Counted from the first letter of the stretch, positions 43,801 to 52,504 are shown. The stretch: DNA of 64,000 nucleotides from CAWEDP01 sp963807925 (GCA_963807925.1 CAWEDP010000002.1:1116001-1180000); one strand, 5' to 3'. The notes: a model not told the origin generated them from the letters alone. A program made the numbers and translations.

Positions 43801-43898
43801 GCGATCGTGCCGCTGGTCAGGGTCTGCGCCACGCCGCCGGCCGGCCACGCCAGCATTGCACCAAGGACCGGCAGCCACGCGAGTGTCTTCGGACGCAT
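40881..43898 (-). CDS. TonB-dependent receptor with carboxypeptidase-regulatory-like domain (receptor 1)
   Basis: A 1005-residue outer-membrane receptor. A signal peptide ends near AGGVAQT. A carboxypeptidase-regulatory-like domain (about 30-110) contains GTIAGVVRDSTGAVLPGVTV and IVDLRPGTYSVSF. A plug follows (SPIVDVQNVVSQNVLGRDRM), then a large 22-strand-type barrel ending GAQFDF with a terminal Phe for BAM recognition. Such Acidobacteriota receptors are thought to take up large or scarce ligands, using TonB energy; the ligand is unknown. AGGAGA lies eight bases before the ATG at 43898. It leads a run with NIPSNAP and two DUF4440 genes. A direct-repeat promoter element is upstream. Confidence 0.92.
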   Translation of the reverse strand: MRPKTLAWLPVLGAMLAWPAGGVAQTLTSGTIAGVVRDSTGAVLPGVTVEAASPVLIEGTRTAVTDAVGQYKIVDLRPGTYSVSFTLGGFSTVKREGIELTAGFTAAANAEMRVGTVSETVTVAGTSPIVDVQNVVSQNVLGRDRMDALPASQAIAGLAALTLGVMPSASSGSFSDVGGNKGEQIASMAVHGGHQADEIAMIDGLSMQHTLNTGSGFFRLFFYNQLMAQEIGIVTHAGGAEVETSGVQVNMVPRSGGNTFKWNAVANGTNGDLQGRNIDDALKARGATAGPSVKNIYDFGVGAGGPFVQNRLWYYAATRAWGASEYLPANYYNKTNGTFIYTPDLDRPADRPNPNKDVSVRLTWQAGDKDRFTIFPAYQSNCNCRRGVDGSPPVAPEASEMGYFKPLLNLAGTWTRTMTNRFLLQAGFNRMDTHAWYAPAPEVQAGAIPLTELSTGLQYNSRVDTALNHFHDPQMNGYASATYVTGSHSFKTGVTFKRGYLDQWADSTSDPPLSYALQKATPTSIPTPVRITEIALPTHQRDDLSGLGLYAQDQWTIKRLTLDLGVRYDYFHGWVPAQTRPAGFFTPAYSFDMVDNVPNWKDVTPRIGAAYDLVGNGRTALKVSLGRYVNAESTTLSSANNPSNQIATSATRNWNDSFFGAGDSRTGNYVPDCDLHNPASNLECGALSSTTFGTLSSNTHYDPAVLTGFGVRPASWQGSALLQHELRPGLGLLVGYYRTWFVNQRVTKNRAVTPDAYDPFCVTLPNDSRLPNAGSALCGFYDIQPAFFGLTDNFVTSASNYGNASEVYNGFDVNVNARFAGGALLSGGVATGRTVTNNCFVVNSPQELRYCEVATPWSQFQSKVNLVYPLPFWDIRTSLVYQNMPGLAIAANGYVVPNAQIAGSLGRNLGSCRGQVPCTGNVSLSSLFEPNTQFEERLAQLDLRFSKIVRLGKGRMTANFDIYNLTNSNTILSRNNTYSPTSSAWGTPASVLAARLFKFGAQFDF

Positions 43899-43983
43899 AC
43901 GGCTCTCCTGTCTCTCCGAACGCTCATGGCGGCCACGCGGTACTGGTCGCCGACGCGCTCCTGCAGGGCGCAGTACGAGCCGG

Positions 43984-44028
43984 AGTATAGGCGACCCCTT
44001 GACAGGCAAATGTCGCAACTTGTCGCAA
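43984..44028 (-). promoter_or_regulatory. Island promoter element, site A (upstream of TonB receptor 1)
   Basis: Read toward the receptor gene, the box is TTGCGACAAGTTGCGACA (44028 to 44011), two TTGCGACA half-sites 10 bp apart. After exactly 21 bp comes TATACT (43989 to 43984), a good -10 hexamer. No -35 consensus sits at the right distance, so the box probably binds an activator that replaces it. The same architecture occurs at five other places in the window. The element is also within the region between this gene and the divergent M29-like gene. Confidence 0.75.
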
Positions 44029-44042
44029 AGCGGCGCGCGCAA

Positions 44043-44072
44043 TTGACAAGCCTTCTCGGGCCGGGATTGAAT
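44043..44072 (+). promoter_or_regulatory. Candidate sigma-70 promoter for the M29/NicX-like gene
   Basis: TTGACA at 44043-44048 and TTGAAT at 44067-44072 are spaced by 18 bp, placing a start of transcription near 44079 and a short leader before the ATG at 44099. The -35 is a perfect match and the -10 moderate. Confidence 0.35.
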
Positions 44073-44098
44073 CGACGACAACGAATCGAGGTGTGGCG

Positions 44099-45169
44099 AT
44101 GAACGGATCCGCGCTCATGACCGGCAGCCTGGACTATCTGCGCCGGCCTTTCGTCCGCAACGTCAAGCAGGGCGACCGCGTGCTCGTCCTGAGCGATACG
44201 GCGCACGACGCCCGCGTGTGGCAGGCCGTCCACAGCATCGTGTCCGAGCGCGGCGCCGACGTGACCGTGGCGCTCTTCGATCGCCGTCCCGCCGACTACT
44301 ACGATCCGCCGTCGGCGGTCTGCGAGGCCATGATGAAGTCCGACATCAACGTGCTCGTCGCCTCGACGGGCATGCTGCACTGCCCCGCCAATTTTCGCGC
44401 GATGGAGGCCGGCATCCCGGCCATCTGCATGGACGGCGGCATGACGCTCGAGATGTTCCAGTCGGGCGCCGTCACCGACGACATGAAACAGATCGCCGTG
44501 CGGAAGCACTACGTCGCCAGGGACGTGTTCGGGGCCGGCGCGAAGGAATGCCGGGTGACCTCGCGCTACGGCACGTCGTTCACCTACCGGGTCGACGGCC
44601 GCATCTTCGTTCCGCCGCTGCCCACCGACCTGTTCGATCCGTACAAGATCGTCAACTTCGACAAGGACGAGAACCGCAAGGGCGGGAATCTCTACTACTA
44701 CCTGTTCCCGACCGGCGAGTTCAATGTCGCGCCGATCGAGGGCAGCGCCAACGGCACCCTGGTGATCGATCTCACGATGCACCATCTCGGCCGGCTCTGG
44801 ACGCCCATCGAGCTCACCGTCGAGAACGGGCGCGTCGTCAGGATCGACGGCGGCGCGGACGCGCGGATCCTGCGCGACTACCTCCGGGTGTACGGCGACG
44901 ACAACGCGTACATGTGCCCGGCCGAAGCGTCGGTCGGCGTCAACGCCAAGGCGGTGATCCGCGGGATCCAGCGTGAAGACAAGAACATCATGGGCACGAT
45001 GCACTTCGGGCTCGGCACCAACATCGACGTCGGCGGATCGGTGAAGTCACGGATCCACATGGACGGCGTGATCCTGGAGCCGACGCTGTACGTCGACGAC
45101 GTCAAGCGCATCGAGGACGGCCGGATCCAGGTGCCGATCGAAGGCCACGCGCTCGCGGGCACGGTGTAA
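44099..45169 (+). CDS. M29 aminopeptidase / NicX-like metal-binding family protein
   Basis: A 356-residue cytosolic protein. The C-terminal half carries EASVGVN, TMHFGLGTN and RIHMDGVIL, the conserved acidic/His positions by which M29 aminopeptidases and the related 2,5-dihydroxypyridine dioxygenase NicX bind metal; the H-x-D in IHMD resembles the NicX iron site. The N-terminal half binds no obvious cofactor. Which activity it has cannot be decided here: peptidase or ring-cleaving dioxygenase are both possible. The ATG at 44099 is preferred (GAGG seven bases upstream) over a GTG at 44093. It is divergent from TonB receptor 1. Confidence 0.75.
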   Translation: MNGSALMTGSLDYLRRPFVRNVKQGDRVLVLSDTAHDARVWQAVHSIVSERGADVTVALFDRRPADYYDPPSAVCEAMMKSDINVLVASTGMLHCPANFRAMEAGIPAICMDGGMTLEMFQSGAVTDDMKQIAVRKHYVARDVFGAGAKECRVTSRYGTSFTYRVDGRIFVPPLPTDLFDPYKIVNFDKDENRKGGNLYYYLFPTGEFNVAPIEGSANGTLVIDLTMHHLGRLWTPIELTVENGRVVRIDGGADARILRDYLRVYGDDNAYMCPAEASVGVNAKAVIRGIQREDKNIMGTMHFGLGTNIDVGGSVKSRIHMDGVILEPTLYVDDVKRIEDGRIQVPIEGHALAGTV

Positions 45170-45229
45170 CCGCCGTTCCGCCGGTCGCTCACGTGCATGG
45201 CGAATCCGGTTGTCGATCGGTCACGCGCT

Positions 45230-48172
45230 TCAGAAATCGAACCCCAGCTCGAACTTGATCAGCCTCCCCCGCTGAATGCTGCTCGGCCTGTGGTAGGTCG
45301 GGCCGAGCTGGCTGATCCAGCCGTTGACCGTCGCGTTGTTGGTGGCGTTGAACACCTCGAACCGCGGCGTGATCGAGCGTCCGTGGCCGATGTGGAACGC
45401 CTTCCGGACGTTCAGATCCAGCTCGAAGATGTTCGGCAGCCGCACGTCGCCGATCGGGGCGACGACGACGCTCTGGCTGCCCTGGGCGAGCGAGACGGTC
45501 TGGTTCGTGACCAGGACGGTCGTGGTCTCCGGCGCCCCCACCTGGTGCTCCAGCGTGCTGCTGAACGCGATGTCGTAGGGGAACAGGTACACGCCCGACA
45601 TCCGGTACGACCATGGCGCGTCGCTCGACGGCAGCCCGGCGTCGAACGGCGACTGGCTGATGTTGGGATCGTTGCGGTTGCCGCCGCGCGTCTTCACTCT
45701 CGCGCGGCCGAAGCTGCCGCCGGCGATCAACGACCAGCGGTTGCTCATCCGCTTGTTCAGGGTCACGTCGAGGCCGTTGTAATTGAGGTCCAGGTCCGAC
45801 GAGTTGTAGTTGAAGAAGGCGCTCGCGGTGGTCCCGCGGTTCCAGACCTGGACCGTGCGGCCGCTCGTGACCTCGGTCACCGTGATCGGCCCGATCCACG
45901 ACGAAGGCGGCGCGGCGGTATTGATGTTGCCGATGTTGTCGCGCGTCTCCTTGCGTGCATAGAGGGCAGAGAAGACCATGCCCATCGGCAGCTGCCGCTG
46001 GAACTCGACCGTGTATTCATTCGAGATTTCACGCTTGACGTCCGAATCGTACGACGCGTTCACACCCAGGAAGACGTAACCGGGCGCCGGCCCGAGCTCG
46101 TCGATCTGCGGGAGGAGATCGCCGTTGCGATCGCAGCCGACCACGCCGGCCGTGCCGCAGCGGCTCTGCGGCAGCCACTGGCGCGTGTCGCTCACCACGG
46201 TCGCCTGGCCGGCATTGGTGCCGCCGGCGAGCGGATTGAGGCGCGACACGATGCTGCTCGCGATCGGCTGCAGGTACCGGTTTGCCGTGAACTTCAGCGC
46301 CGTCGTGCCGTCGCCGGTGACGTCCCACACGACGTTGAACCGGGGCGCGAAGTTGTTGAACGACGGCGCGACGACCTGGTCGAAGCAGCGCGACTCGGTG
46401 AAGAACTGGTTCTGCGGATAGCACGTCGCCGGCTGGTAGCTCGCCTGCCGCTCGTACCGCAGCCCCACGTTGAACGTCAGCTTGCGATGGGGCGTCCACT
46501 TGTCCTGGATGAAGGCATCGCGGACGTTCTCGACGTACTGGTACGCCGGGTCGAGGGCGCCCGCCGTGCCGTTGGTCTCCTGCGTGATGGCGACGATGTA
46601 GGTGTTGACCGAGACGGGGGTCCCGCTGGAGAAGTTGGCACGCATCGCCGAGGTCGACCAGACGGTCGTCGCCACCGAGCTGTGCGACACCTCGCCGCCC
46701 ACCTTGATGTCGTGCCGACCGGTCACCCAGCTGAGGCTCGCGCGGACCGCGTCGCGGTGGTGATCGTTGACGTTGTACGAGGGCTGCGCCACCCCGCTCA
46801 CCTGCGTCGTCGAATCGAAGGTCGGAATGTCGCCGCCGGCGACGCCTGGCTGCGGGTTGAAGAAGTCGCTCGCGCGCAGCCGGCTGTAGGTGACGTCCAT
46901 CGCCACGTTCGGCGCGAGCACCGAGGTGAACTTCGCCTGGTTCACCGTCGGGTACTTGTAGTTGTAGGTCGTCGCGTGGCTGTCGAAGAAGCCCGAGCCG
47001 GGCGAGCGGTGTCCCTGCAGCTTGTACTGGACGTTGTTGAAGTAGGAGAGCTGCACGGTCTTCGACATCTGCCACGACACCTTGCCCGACGTCGTCCAGA
47101 TGGCGTTGTTGTCGAGCACCTGCGAGCCGTCGGCGTCGTAGTTGCCGACGGTGTACTGATTGAGCCGCTGGTCGCGCCAGGTGGCGGCGAACCACAGCTT
47201 GTCACGCACGATCGGCCCCCCGAGCCACGCGGCGGCGTCGGTCATGCGCCGGATGTCGGCGTTCGGCTGGATGTTCGGGTTGGCGGCCTTCACCTTGGCC
47301 GGGATGCTCGCGATGAGCTGCGCGTACAGATCGGGCGAGTAGTTGCGCGATTCCGCCAGTCCGGGCGTCGTGCCGTTGAACGTCGCGCCGCCGTGGAACT
47401 GGTTGGTCCCCGACCGCGTGATCATGTTGTAGGTGACGCCGCCGGCCGAGTACTCCGCCGTCGGCGCGCCCAGCTGAATGCTGGCCTGCTCGAACGCAAA
47501 CGGATCGGGATACATCATCGCCGTCGTGCCGCGCACGTTCATGCTCGAAATATCCATTCCGTCGATCATCATCTTGTTCTCGCTGTTCGAGCCGCGCGCC
47601 GCGGGCAACGCCTGGAAGAACCGCTCGGACCCGCCGACGTCGAGATTGCCGAAGACGATGCCGGGCACGATCTTCGCCATCGACCAGACGTCGGTGCGGT
47701 TCGGCAGCGCCTCCAGCTCCTGTCGTCCGAGGACCGTCTGCTTGAACGCGGTCTTGGTATCGAGGAGAGGCGCGCCGCCGGTCACCGTCACCCCTTCCTG
47801 CAGCGTGCCGATCTCGAGCCGCAGGTCGGCGCGCGACGTGTTGTCGGCGTTGACGGCAATCATCGGCTGTTCCGCCGGGCGGAACCCTGACAGCTCGGCG
47901 TGCACGGTGTAGGCGCCCGGCACCAGCCGGAGGAACTGGTACGCGCCGCGAGCATCGGTCACCGTCTCCTGCTTCGCCCCGACGGTGCCCTCGGGCGCCG
48001 ACAAGGTCACCGAGACGCCCGGCAGCACCGCTCCTGTCGCGTCGGTCACCGTCCCTGCAATGGATCCGACGCCCTGCGCGCCGGAGGGCGCTGCAAACCC
48101 GACGAGCATCCAGACCGTCACAACAGCCGTGCCCAGCAGCGGCGTGCCGGCTCGTCTCCTTGTCCGTCTCAT
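45230..48172 (-). CDS. TonB-dependent receptor with carboxypeptidase-regulatory-like domain (receptor 2)
   Basis: A 980-residue outer-membrane receptor with a signal peptide ending near FAAPSGAQ. The regulatory-like domain is about 35-115 (GTVTDATGAVLPGVSVTLSA, FLRLVPGAYTVHAEL), the plug about 120-250 (VLGRQELEALPNRTDVW), and the barrel ends FELGFDF. It is less similar to receptors 1 and 3 than they are to each other and lacks their IVDLRPG form. It appears to be alone on its transcript, converging on the M29-like gene about 60 bases away. Its promoter region carries the second copy of the island direct-repeat element. Confidence 0.92.
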   Translation of the reverse strand: MRRTRRRAGTPLLGTAVVTVWMLVGFAAPSGAQGVGSIAGTVTDATGAVLPGVSVTLSAPEGTVGAKQETVTDARGAYQFLRLVPGAYTVHAELSGFRPAEQPMIAVNADNTSRADLRLEIGTLQEGVTVTGGAPLLDTKTAFKQTVLGRQELEALPNRTDVWSMAKIVPGIVFGNLDVGGSERFFQALPAARGSNSENKMMIDGMDISSMNVRGTTAMMYPDPFAFEQASIQLGAPTAEYSAGGVTYNMITRSGTNQFHGGATFNGTTPGLAESRNYSPDLYAQLIASIPAKVKAANPNIQPNADIRRMTDAAAWLGGPIVRDKLWFAATWRDQRLNQYTVGNYDADGSQVLDNNAIWTTSGKVSWQMSKTVQLSYFNNVQYKLQGHRSPGSGFFDSHATTYNYKYPTVNQAKFTSVLAPNVAMDVTYSRLRASDFFNPQPGVAGGDIPTFDSTTQVSGVAQPSYNVNDHHRDAVRASLSWVTGRHDIKVGGEVSHSSVATTVWSTSAMRANFSSGTPVSVNTYIVAITQETNGTAGALDPAYQYVENVRDAFIQDKWTPHRKLTFNVGLRYERQASYQPATCYPQNQFFTESRCFDQVVAPSFNNFAPRFNVVWDVTGDGTTALKFTANRYLQPIASSIVSRLNPLAGGTNAGQATVVSDTRQWLPQSRCGTAGVVGCDRNGDLLPQIDELGPAPGYVFLGVNASYDSDVKREISNEYTVEFQRQLPMGMVFSALYARKETRDNIGNINTAAPPSSWIGPITVTEVTSGRTVQVWNRGTTASAFFNYNSSDLDLNYNGLDVTLNKRMSNRWSLIAGGSFGRARVKTRGGNRNDPNISQSPFDAGLPSSDAPWSYRMSGVYLFPYDIAFSSTLEHQVGAPETTTVLVTNQTVSLAQGSQSVVVAPIGDVRLPNIFELDLNVRKAFHIGHGRSITPRFEVFNATNNATVNGWISQLGPTYHRPSSIQRGRLIKFELGFDF

Positions 48173-48237
48173 TCCTTCCTCCCTTTGGGTCCCTGCACGA
48201 GGGAATCGACCGCGACCGTGCGGCTCACGGCGGGGGG

Positions 48238-48282
48238 AGTATCCCAGAACCGCGCCCGGGCGAGTGTCGCAAGTTGTCGCAG
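48238..48282 (-). promoter_or_regulatory. Island promoter element, site B (upstream of TonB receptor 2)
   Basis: The box CTGCGACAACTTGCGACA runs from 48282 to 48265 on the minus strand, followed after 21 bp by GATACT (48243 to 48238). The likely start of transcription is near 48231, about 60 bases before the ATG at 48172. Spacing is identical to site A. Confidence 0.72.
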
Positions 48283-48330
48283 AAATCAGCGTGTCGGTTG
48301 GCGTCGGTGGCAGCCGGCCGTCCGGTCGCG

Positions 48331-50520
48331 TCAGTCGGCGCGGCAGACCCAGCCCGCGATGCCCGGCCGCGTCTCGTGGCACGGTGCCCCGGCTGCCGGC
48401 CCGTTCAGCGAGTAGTAGACCTTGAAGTTCTGGCCCGGCTGGTTGTCGAAGTCGTAGACGAGGAGCGGCGCGCGCGGTCTGGCGTCTTGCGGCGCCATCC
48501 CGTAATTCATCGAGATGGCGGCAGGCGCCGGCACGCCCTCGGCACGCGTTTCGAGCGGCTCGAAAACAGAGGCTCGCACGACGGCGCTCTTGTGCGGGAC
48601 CCCTCCGCCCGCCGGATCGACGTACTCGGTCGCGACGTTGATGCCGATGGTGGTCCGGAAATAGCTGTGGTCCACGGTCAGTCGCCCCTCACCGGCGGTT
48701 TCGGGGGCCTGACTGTAGAAGAACGGACTGCCCACCCCGATGCGAACGCCCTGCACGTTCGCTCCCGTAATGGCGACCTGCCGGGACGCATAGTTCCCCA
48801 CCCAGACGCCGACCGGATTCTCGGCGGCGCTCGTCAGGGCGCTCGCGTCGCCGCGGACCTTCAAGCGATCGACGGTGAGCGCGTCGATCGGCGTTGCGAC
48901 GACTCCCTGCCGCGACGCGTGCCACACGGTGAAATCGGCGATCGTGCCGCTCCATGCCCACGAGACGCCGCTCTGCAGCGCGCCGTACGCCTCGTTGTTC
49001 GAGAACTCGGGAACCACGGCATGCGCCGTGTCGAGCGGGAGCGAATCGCTCGCAACGCTGGTATCGGCGCCCTTGAACTTCGGCGTCCGCACGACCCCGA
49101 GCGAGGTGACCGGCAGCCCGAAACCGGACTCGGCGGCGTCGGCGGCGACGTTGTTGCGAATGATGTTGTTCGGGCCTCGAAACCAGAACGCCGATCCGTC
49201 GCCGCCGGGGTTCGGCAGGACGCTGCTGTAGCCGTTGCCCGGGGCGGCGTCACGCGATCCGGCCACGCGCAGCGAAAAATTGTGCTCGAAGATGTCGAAG
49301 CTCTCGCTCCCGTCCTCGGTGACAATCCCGGCGCCGCGCGTGTTGTAGACGACGTTGTCCTGGACCAGGCCGTAATGACTGTGGTGGACCGTGACGCCCC
49401 ACTTCGTGGATCCGTCCACGGCATTGCCGATGAGCGTGAACTGATAGCCGTTGGCCGGCGTCTTCGCCGGGCCGAAATCGTGATGGAAGTGGACCGCGTA
49501 GCGGCCGATCTGATTCGTGCCGATCTTCCTCACGCGACCGCTGCTGTCGAACTCCGTGTTGTCGAGGATGCCCATCTTCGTGCGTCCCAGGTCGTCGAAC
49601 TCGACGTAACGGATATCGACGTCGGCGCGCGAGATGAAGATCGTGTGACCGCGCGTCCCCGCCGGATTCTCCGATCGCACGACGATGTTGCGCGTCAGAT
49701 TGCCGAGGTGGGGCAGAAACTCCAGTTTCCCGGCGGCATCCCGGGCGCCCTTGTGGTCGTACGCCAGCGGCGCGGTCAGGGTGATGCTGGTTCCGGAGAC
49801 CGACGCCACCCGCGCCTTCTCGGTCTGCGGAGACTCGCCCCGTCCGCGTTGATTCGCCCGCAACTGCCGCGTATCGGGGACGACGACCCGGTCGCCGACC
49901 CTCCAGCCCTCCGGCGGCCGGTCGAGCACCAGCATCGTCTGGCCGGCCAGCGGCTCCCGGCCGAGCCTCGCGAACGTCGGCGTCCTGACGGCGCCGTGCA
50001 TCGTCACCTTGCCGAGCCCCACGATGCCGTGCCCGATCTGGGTCGGATCGATCTCCAGATCGAACGGGCGATCGGCGATGACGATTTCCGCCTTCGCGCT
50101 CGCGGCCACAGGTTGGGCGGCGGTGCCGATTTCCAGCACGGCCTCGGGCATCACCATGATCGTGACGACCTTCAAGCGAGTCGTCGCGCCGGTCTTGAAC
50201 CTCAGAGCTCCACGGACCTCGATACAGTCGATCGTCGCGTCAGACGCGGCGTCGTAGGTCACCGAATGAGCTGTATCGATCGCGACCTTGTCGTTCGCCC
50301 CCGGCACGCGGCTGGTCGACCAGATCCTGGGATCCGACCACACGCCGGTCGCGATGCTGGTGACCGTCGGCGTGGCGCAGAAGCGTGGAACGCCCTGCGG
50401 AACACCGCTCACGCCGGGGGTGTGGAGATGTGGTTCCTGCGCGGCGAGGGAGGCGACGCCACCGCCGGCCCAAAGAAGGACCGCAAGCGCCACCGCCCTC
50501 GGAAGTGGGGCCACGAGCAC
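48331..50520 (-). CDS. Exported G8-domain / right-handed beta-helix protein
   Basis: A 729-residue secreted protein. The start is taken as the GTG at 50520, overlapping the cytochrome stop by one base and giving a signal peptide (VLVAPLPRAVALAVLLWAG). A G8-like domain at about 45-170 shows GVWSDPRIWSTSRVPGANDK and DCIEVRGALRF. Residues 200-620 carry parallel beta-helix repeats (NNIIRNNVAADAAESGFGL, GLVQDNVVYNTRGAGIV). G8 domains are best known from animal CEMIP/PKHD1L1 and some bacterial surface proteins and may bind or cleave polysaccharide; no catalytic residues are assigned. It is the last gene of the SoxC-like operon. Confidence 0.8.
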   Translation of the reverse strand: MLVAPLPRAVALAVLLWAGGGVASLAAQEPHLHTPGVSGVPQGVPRFCATPTVTSIATGVWSDPRIWSTSRVPGANDKVAIDTAHSVTYDAASDATIDCIEVRGALRFKTGATTRLKVVTIMVMPEAVLEIGTAAQPVAASAKAEIVIADRPFDLEIDPTQIGHGIVGLGKVTMHGAVRTPTFARLGREPLAGQTMLVLDRPPEGWRVGDRVVVPDTRQLRANQRGRGESPQTEKARVASVSGTSITLTAPLAYDHKGARDAAGKLEFLPHLGNLTRNIVVRSENPAGTRGHTIFISRADVDIRYVEFDDLGRTKMGILDNTEFDSSGRVRKIGTNQIGRYAVHFHHDFGPAKTPANGYQFTLIGNAVDGSTKWGVTVHHSHYGLVQDNVVYNTRGAGIVTEDGSESFDIFEHNFSLRVAGSRDAAPGNGYSSVLPNPGGDGSAFWFRGPNNIIRNNVAADAAESGFGLPVTSLGVVRTPKFKGADTSVASDSLPLDTAHAVVPEFSNNEAYGALQSGVSWAWSGTIADFTVWHASRQGVVATPIDALTVDRLKVRGDASALTSAAENPVGVWVGNYASRQVAITGANVQGVRIGVGSPFFYSQAPETAGEGRLTVDHSYFRTTIGINVATEYVDPAGGGVPHKSAVVRASVFEPLETRAEGVPAPAAISMNYGMAPQDARPRAPLLVYDFDNQPGQNFKVYYSLNGPAAGAPCHETRPGIAGWVCRAD

Positions 50521-51164
50521 TAACCGCCCGATGTCGCGATCTTGTTCTGCAGCCCTCTCGGCGTGCCCGGCTTCCACGGCTCAGGAACCTTGTACTCCGA
50601 GCGATGGGGCATCTGGACCTTCGGCAGGCTCTTGGCATCCATCACGTCGTCTTCCTGGATGATGCCGTTTCGAAACAGCAGAAACGCCGTCAGCGCGTAG
50701 GCTTCGTCGGGCGTCAAGCGGCCAGGCTTGTCGTAGGGCATGGCGCGATGGATGAAGTCCCAAATCATCGTCGCGAACGGCCAGGTGACAATCGGGTAGT
50801 AGCTTTCCTCGTTGCCGCCCTTGCCGCCGATCAGGTTCGGCGCAGGGCCTTCCTTGCCGGTCGGGCCATGACAGGTGGAGCAGGCGCGCTGTGTGAAGGC
50901 CAACGCGCCCTGCGTCGCAGTGCCGCTGCCCGGCGGCAGCTCCGCACCGTCGGGGCCGATCGAGATGTCCTCCGCCGCCAGCTCCCGGGCGCTCGGCGCG
51001 CGACCGAGGCCGCTCGGCCCCTTCGCGCCGGTGGTGGGCGGTTCCGACAACCCGATGCCGCCCGAGGACCGGCCCCGCTGCTGCGCGTGCGGCGCCGAGG
51101 CCGAGATCAGACCGAAGCACACCGCGAACGCGGACGCGTAAGCGGCACAAGCCACTGGCTTCAT
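50520..51164 (-). CDS. Periplasmic c-type cytochrome, partner of the SoxC-like molybdoenzyme
   Basis: A 214-residue exported monohaem cytochrome c. A signal peptide ends near SAPHAQQ, the haem site CSTCH is at 95-99 and a likely axial Met is in RAMPYDKPG. The Pro-rich N-terminal linker and C-terminal tail are typical of cytochromes that accept electrons from sulfite dehydrogenases (SorB/SoxD-like). Its ATG overlaps the SoxC-like stop (ATGA, 51161-51164), so the two are almost certainly a functional pair in the periplasm. Confidence 0.9.
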   Translation of the reverse strand: MKPVACAAYASAFAVCFGLISASAPHAQQRGRSSGGIGLSEPPTTGAKGPSGLGRAPSARELAAEDISIGPDGAELPPGSGTATQGALAFTQRACSTCHGPTGKEGPAPNLIGGKGGNEESYYPIVTWPFATMIWDFIHRAMPYDKPGRLTPDEAYALTAFLLFRNGIIQEDDVMDAKSLPKVQMPHRSEYKVPEPWKPGTPRGLQNKIATSGG

Positions 51165-52504
51165 CCCCGATCCCCATGCATGTCGGTAATGGTGACGGAG
51201 ACTGGAGGGAGTCCGTTGGTCACCTCACCGTTTCGGTTCACCTTCCACGCCTGAATCCAGTTGCAGTGGCCGACGGTGGTATTGGACGCGCGGTACAGCT
51301 GCTGCCGGGTGAAGCCCCAGTACTTGATGAATTCCGCTTCGGAAGGCTGCACCTGATCCTTCTCGTCGATGCACCGCGACTGCAGCGTCGCGTCCTCGCC
51401 GTCCCAGTTCCACGGGTGGTAGAACTGCGTGAACGCCCGCGGAAGCGGCCGGTCCGCCAGCCTGGCCTCCACGTAGGTCTTCCCGCCGTCGGTGGAGACC
51501 TCGACCTTGCGCACCGCCCCCCCGCCAGACCACGCCAGGCCCCTGATCACGTACGAGCCGCGTGCAGCCAACCGGTGCGTCCCCGACGGATAGGTAATCA
51601 CCGACTTGGGGCCGAACTCGTAGCTGTCGAGCTGCGTCTTCGGATCCTCGTGCAGGAATCTCGAATTCTCCTGGAACGTGAGATACGGCTGATCGACCAC
51701 CTTGATGCGCCGCAGCCACTTGACCTGGTAAATGCCTTCGAAGCCGGGAACCATCAACCGGAGCGGGAATCCCTGATCGGGACGGACCGCCTCCCCGTTC
51801 TGCGCGAACGCGACGATTACGTCGTCCAGCGCTTTCGGAAGGGGGACGCTCTTGCCGTGCTTGCCCCCCTCGGCGCCTTCGGCCACGAGCCACTTGGCGC
51901 CGTTCTTCAGCCCGGTCTCGTTGAACAGCACCGAGAGCGGCACGCCGGTCCACTCGCTGCACGCCGCGCGGCCGTGCGTATCGGCGACGGTTCGTCCCTG
52001 CGGATTCGGCCGGTTGCCGATGCATTCGATGAAGTGGATGCGCGACACGAACGGCAGGCGCTTCAGCTCGTCGACGGTGAAGCTCAGCGGACGCTCGACG
52101 AGTCCGTGAATCATCAGCCGGTGCGAGGCCGGATCGATCGTCGGGACGCCGTAGAAATGCTGCGTCGTGTAGTGCAGCGATGACGGCGTGATGATGCCGG
52201 TCAGATCGCCGAACGGCGTCTTCGCGCCCATGCGCGACGGATTCGGCCGCGGCGGCGAGTTGTCGGGACTCATCGACCCCTCGAGCTTCCGCACGACGTT
52301 CGCGAACGGCGAGCGTCTGCCGTAGAGGACCGCATCGATCGAGTTGATGTCGTCGACGGTCGCGTCGGTGTCGGCGGCGGCGGAAACGGCGCTCGCCGAG
52401 GGCGACCCGAGGACGGCGCTCGCGGGCGCGACCGCCAACCCCGCCAACGCAGCCCCTTTCTGCAGAAACCGCCGTCGATCCGCGCTCTTCGGCTTCGCCT
52501 TCAT
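51161..52504 (-). CDS. soxC: SoxC-like sulfite dehydrogenase molybdopterin subunit
   Basis: A 447-residue enzyme with a Tat signal (DRRRFLQKGAALAGLAV). The family landmarks LTGIITPSSLHY, HRLMIHGLVERPLSF and HFIECIGNRPN are present, with C161 as the molybdenum ligand; FPLRLMVPGFEGIYQVKWLR and the C-terminal Mo-co dimer domain follow. SoxC with its cytochrome normally oxidises sulfur or sulfite, but no other sox genes are here, so the natural substrate could differ. Its partner cytochrome overlaps by four bases. A direct-repeat promoter element lies 40 bases upstream of the ATG. Confidence 0.8.
   Translation of the reverse strand: MKAKPKSADRRRFLQKGAALAGLAVAPASAVLGSPSASAVSAAADTDATVDDINSIDAVLYGRRSPFANVVRKLEGSMSPDNSPPRPNPSRMGAKTPFGDLTGIITPSSLHYTTQHFYGVPTIDPASHRLMIHGLVERPLSFTVDELKRLPFVSRIHFIECIGNRPNPQGRTVADTHGRAACSEWTGVPLSVLFNETGLKNGAKWLVAEGAEGGKHGKSVPLPKALDDVIVAFAQNGEAVRPDQGFPLRLMVPGFEGIYQVKWLRRIKVVDQPYLTFQENSRFLHEDPKTQLDSYEFGPKSVITYPSGTHRLAARGSYVIRGLAWSGGGAVRKVEVSTDGGKTYVEARLADRPLPRAFTQFYHPWNWDGEDATLQSRCIDEKDQVQPSEAEFIKYWGFTRQQLYRASNTTVGHCNWIQAWKVNRNGEVTNGLPPVSVTITDMHGDRG

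Noticed and set aside
43999..44004. TTGACA on the plus strand as a promoter -35
   Set aside because: The expected -10 position falls inside the direct-repeat box and does not resemble TATAAT; the TTGACA at 44043 is the better candidate.
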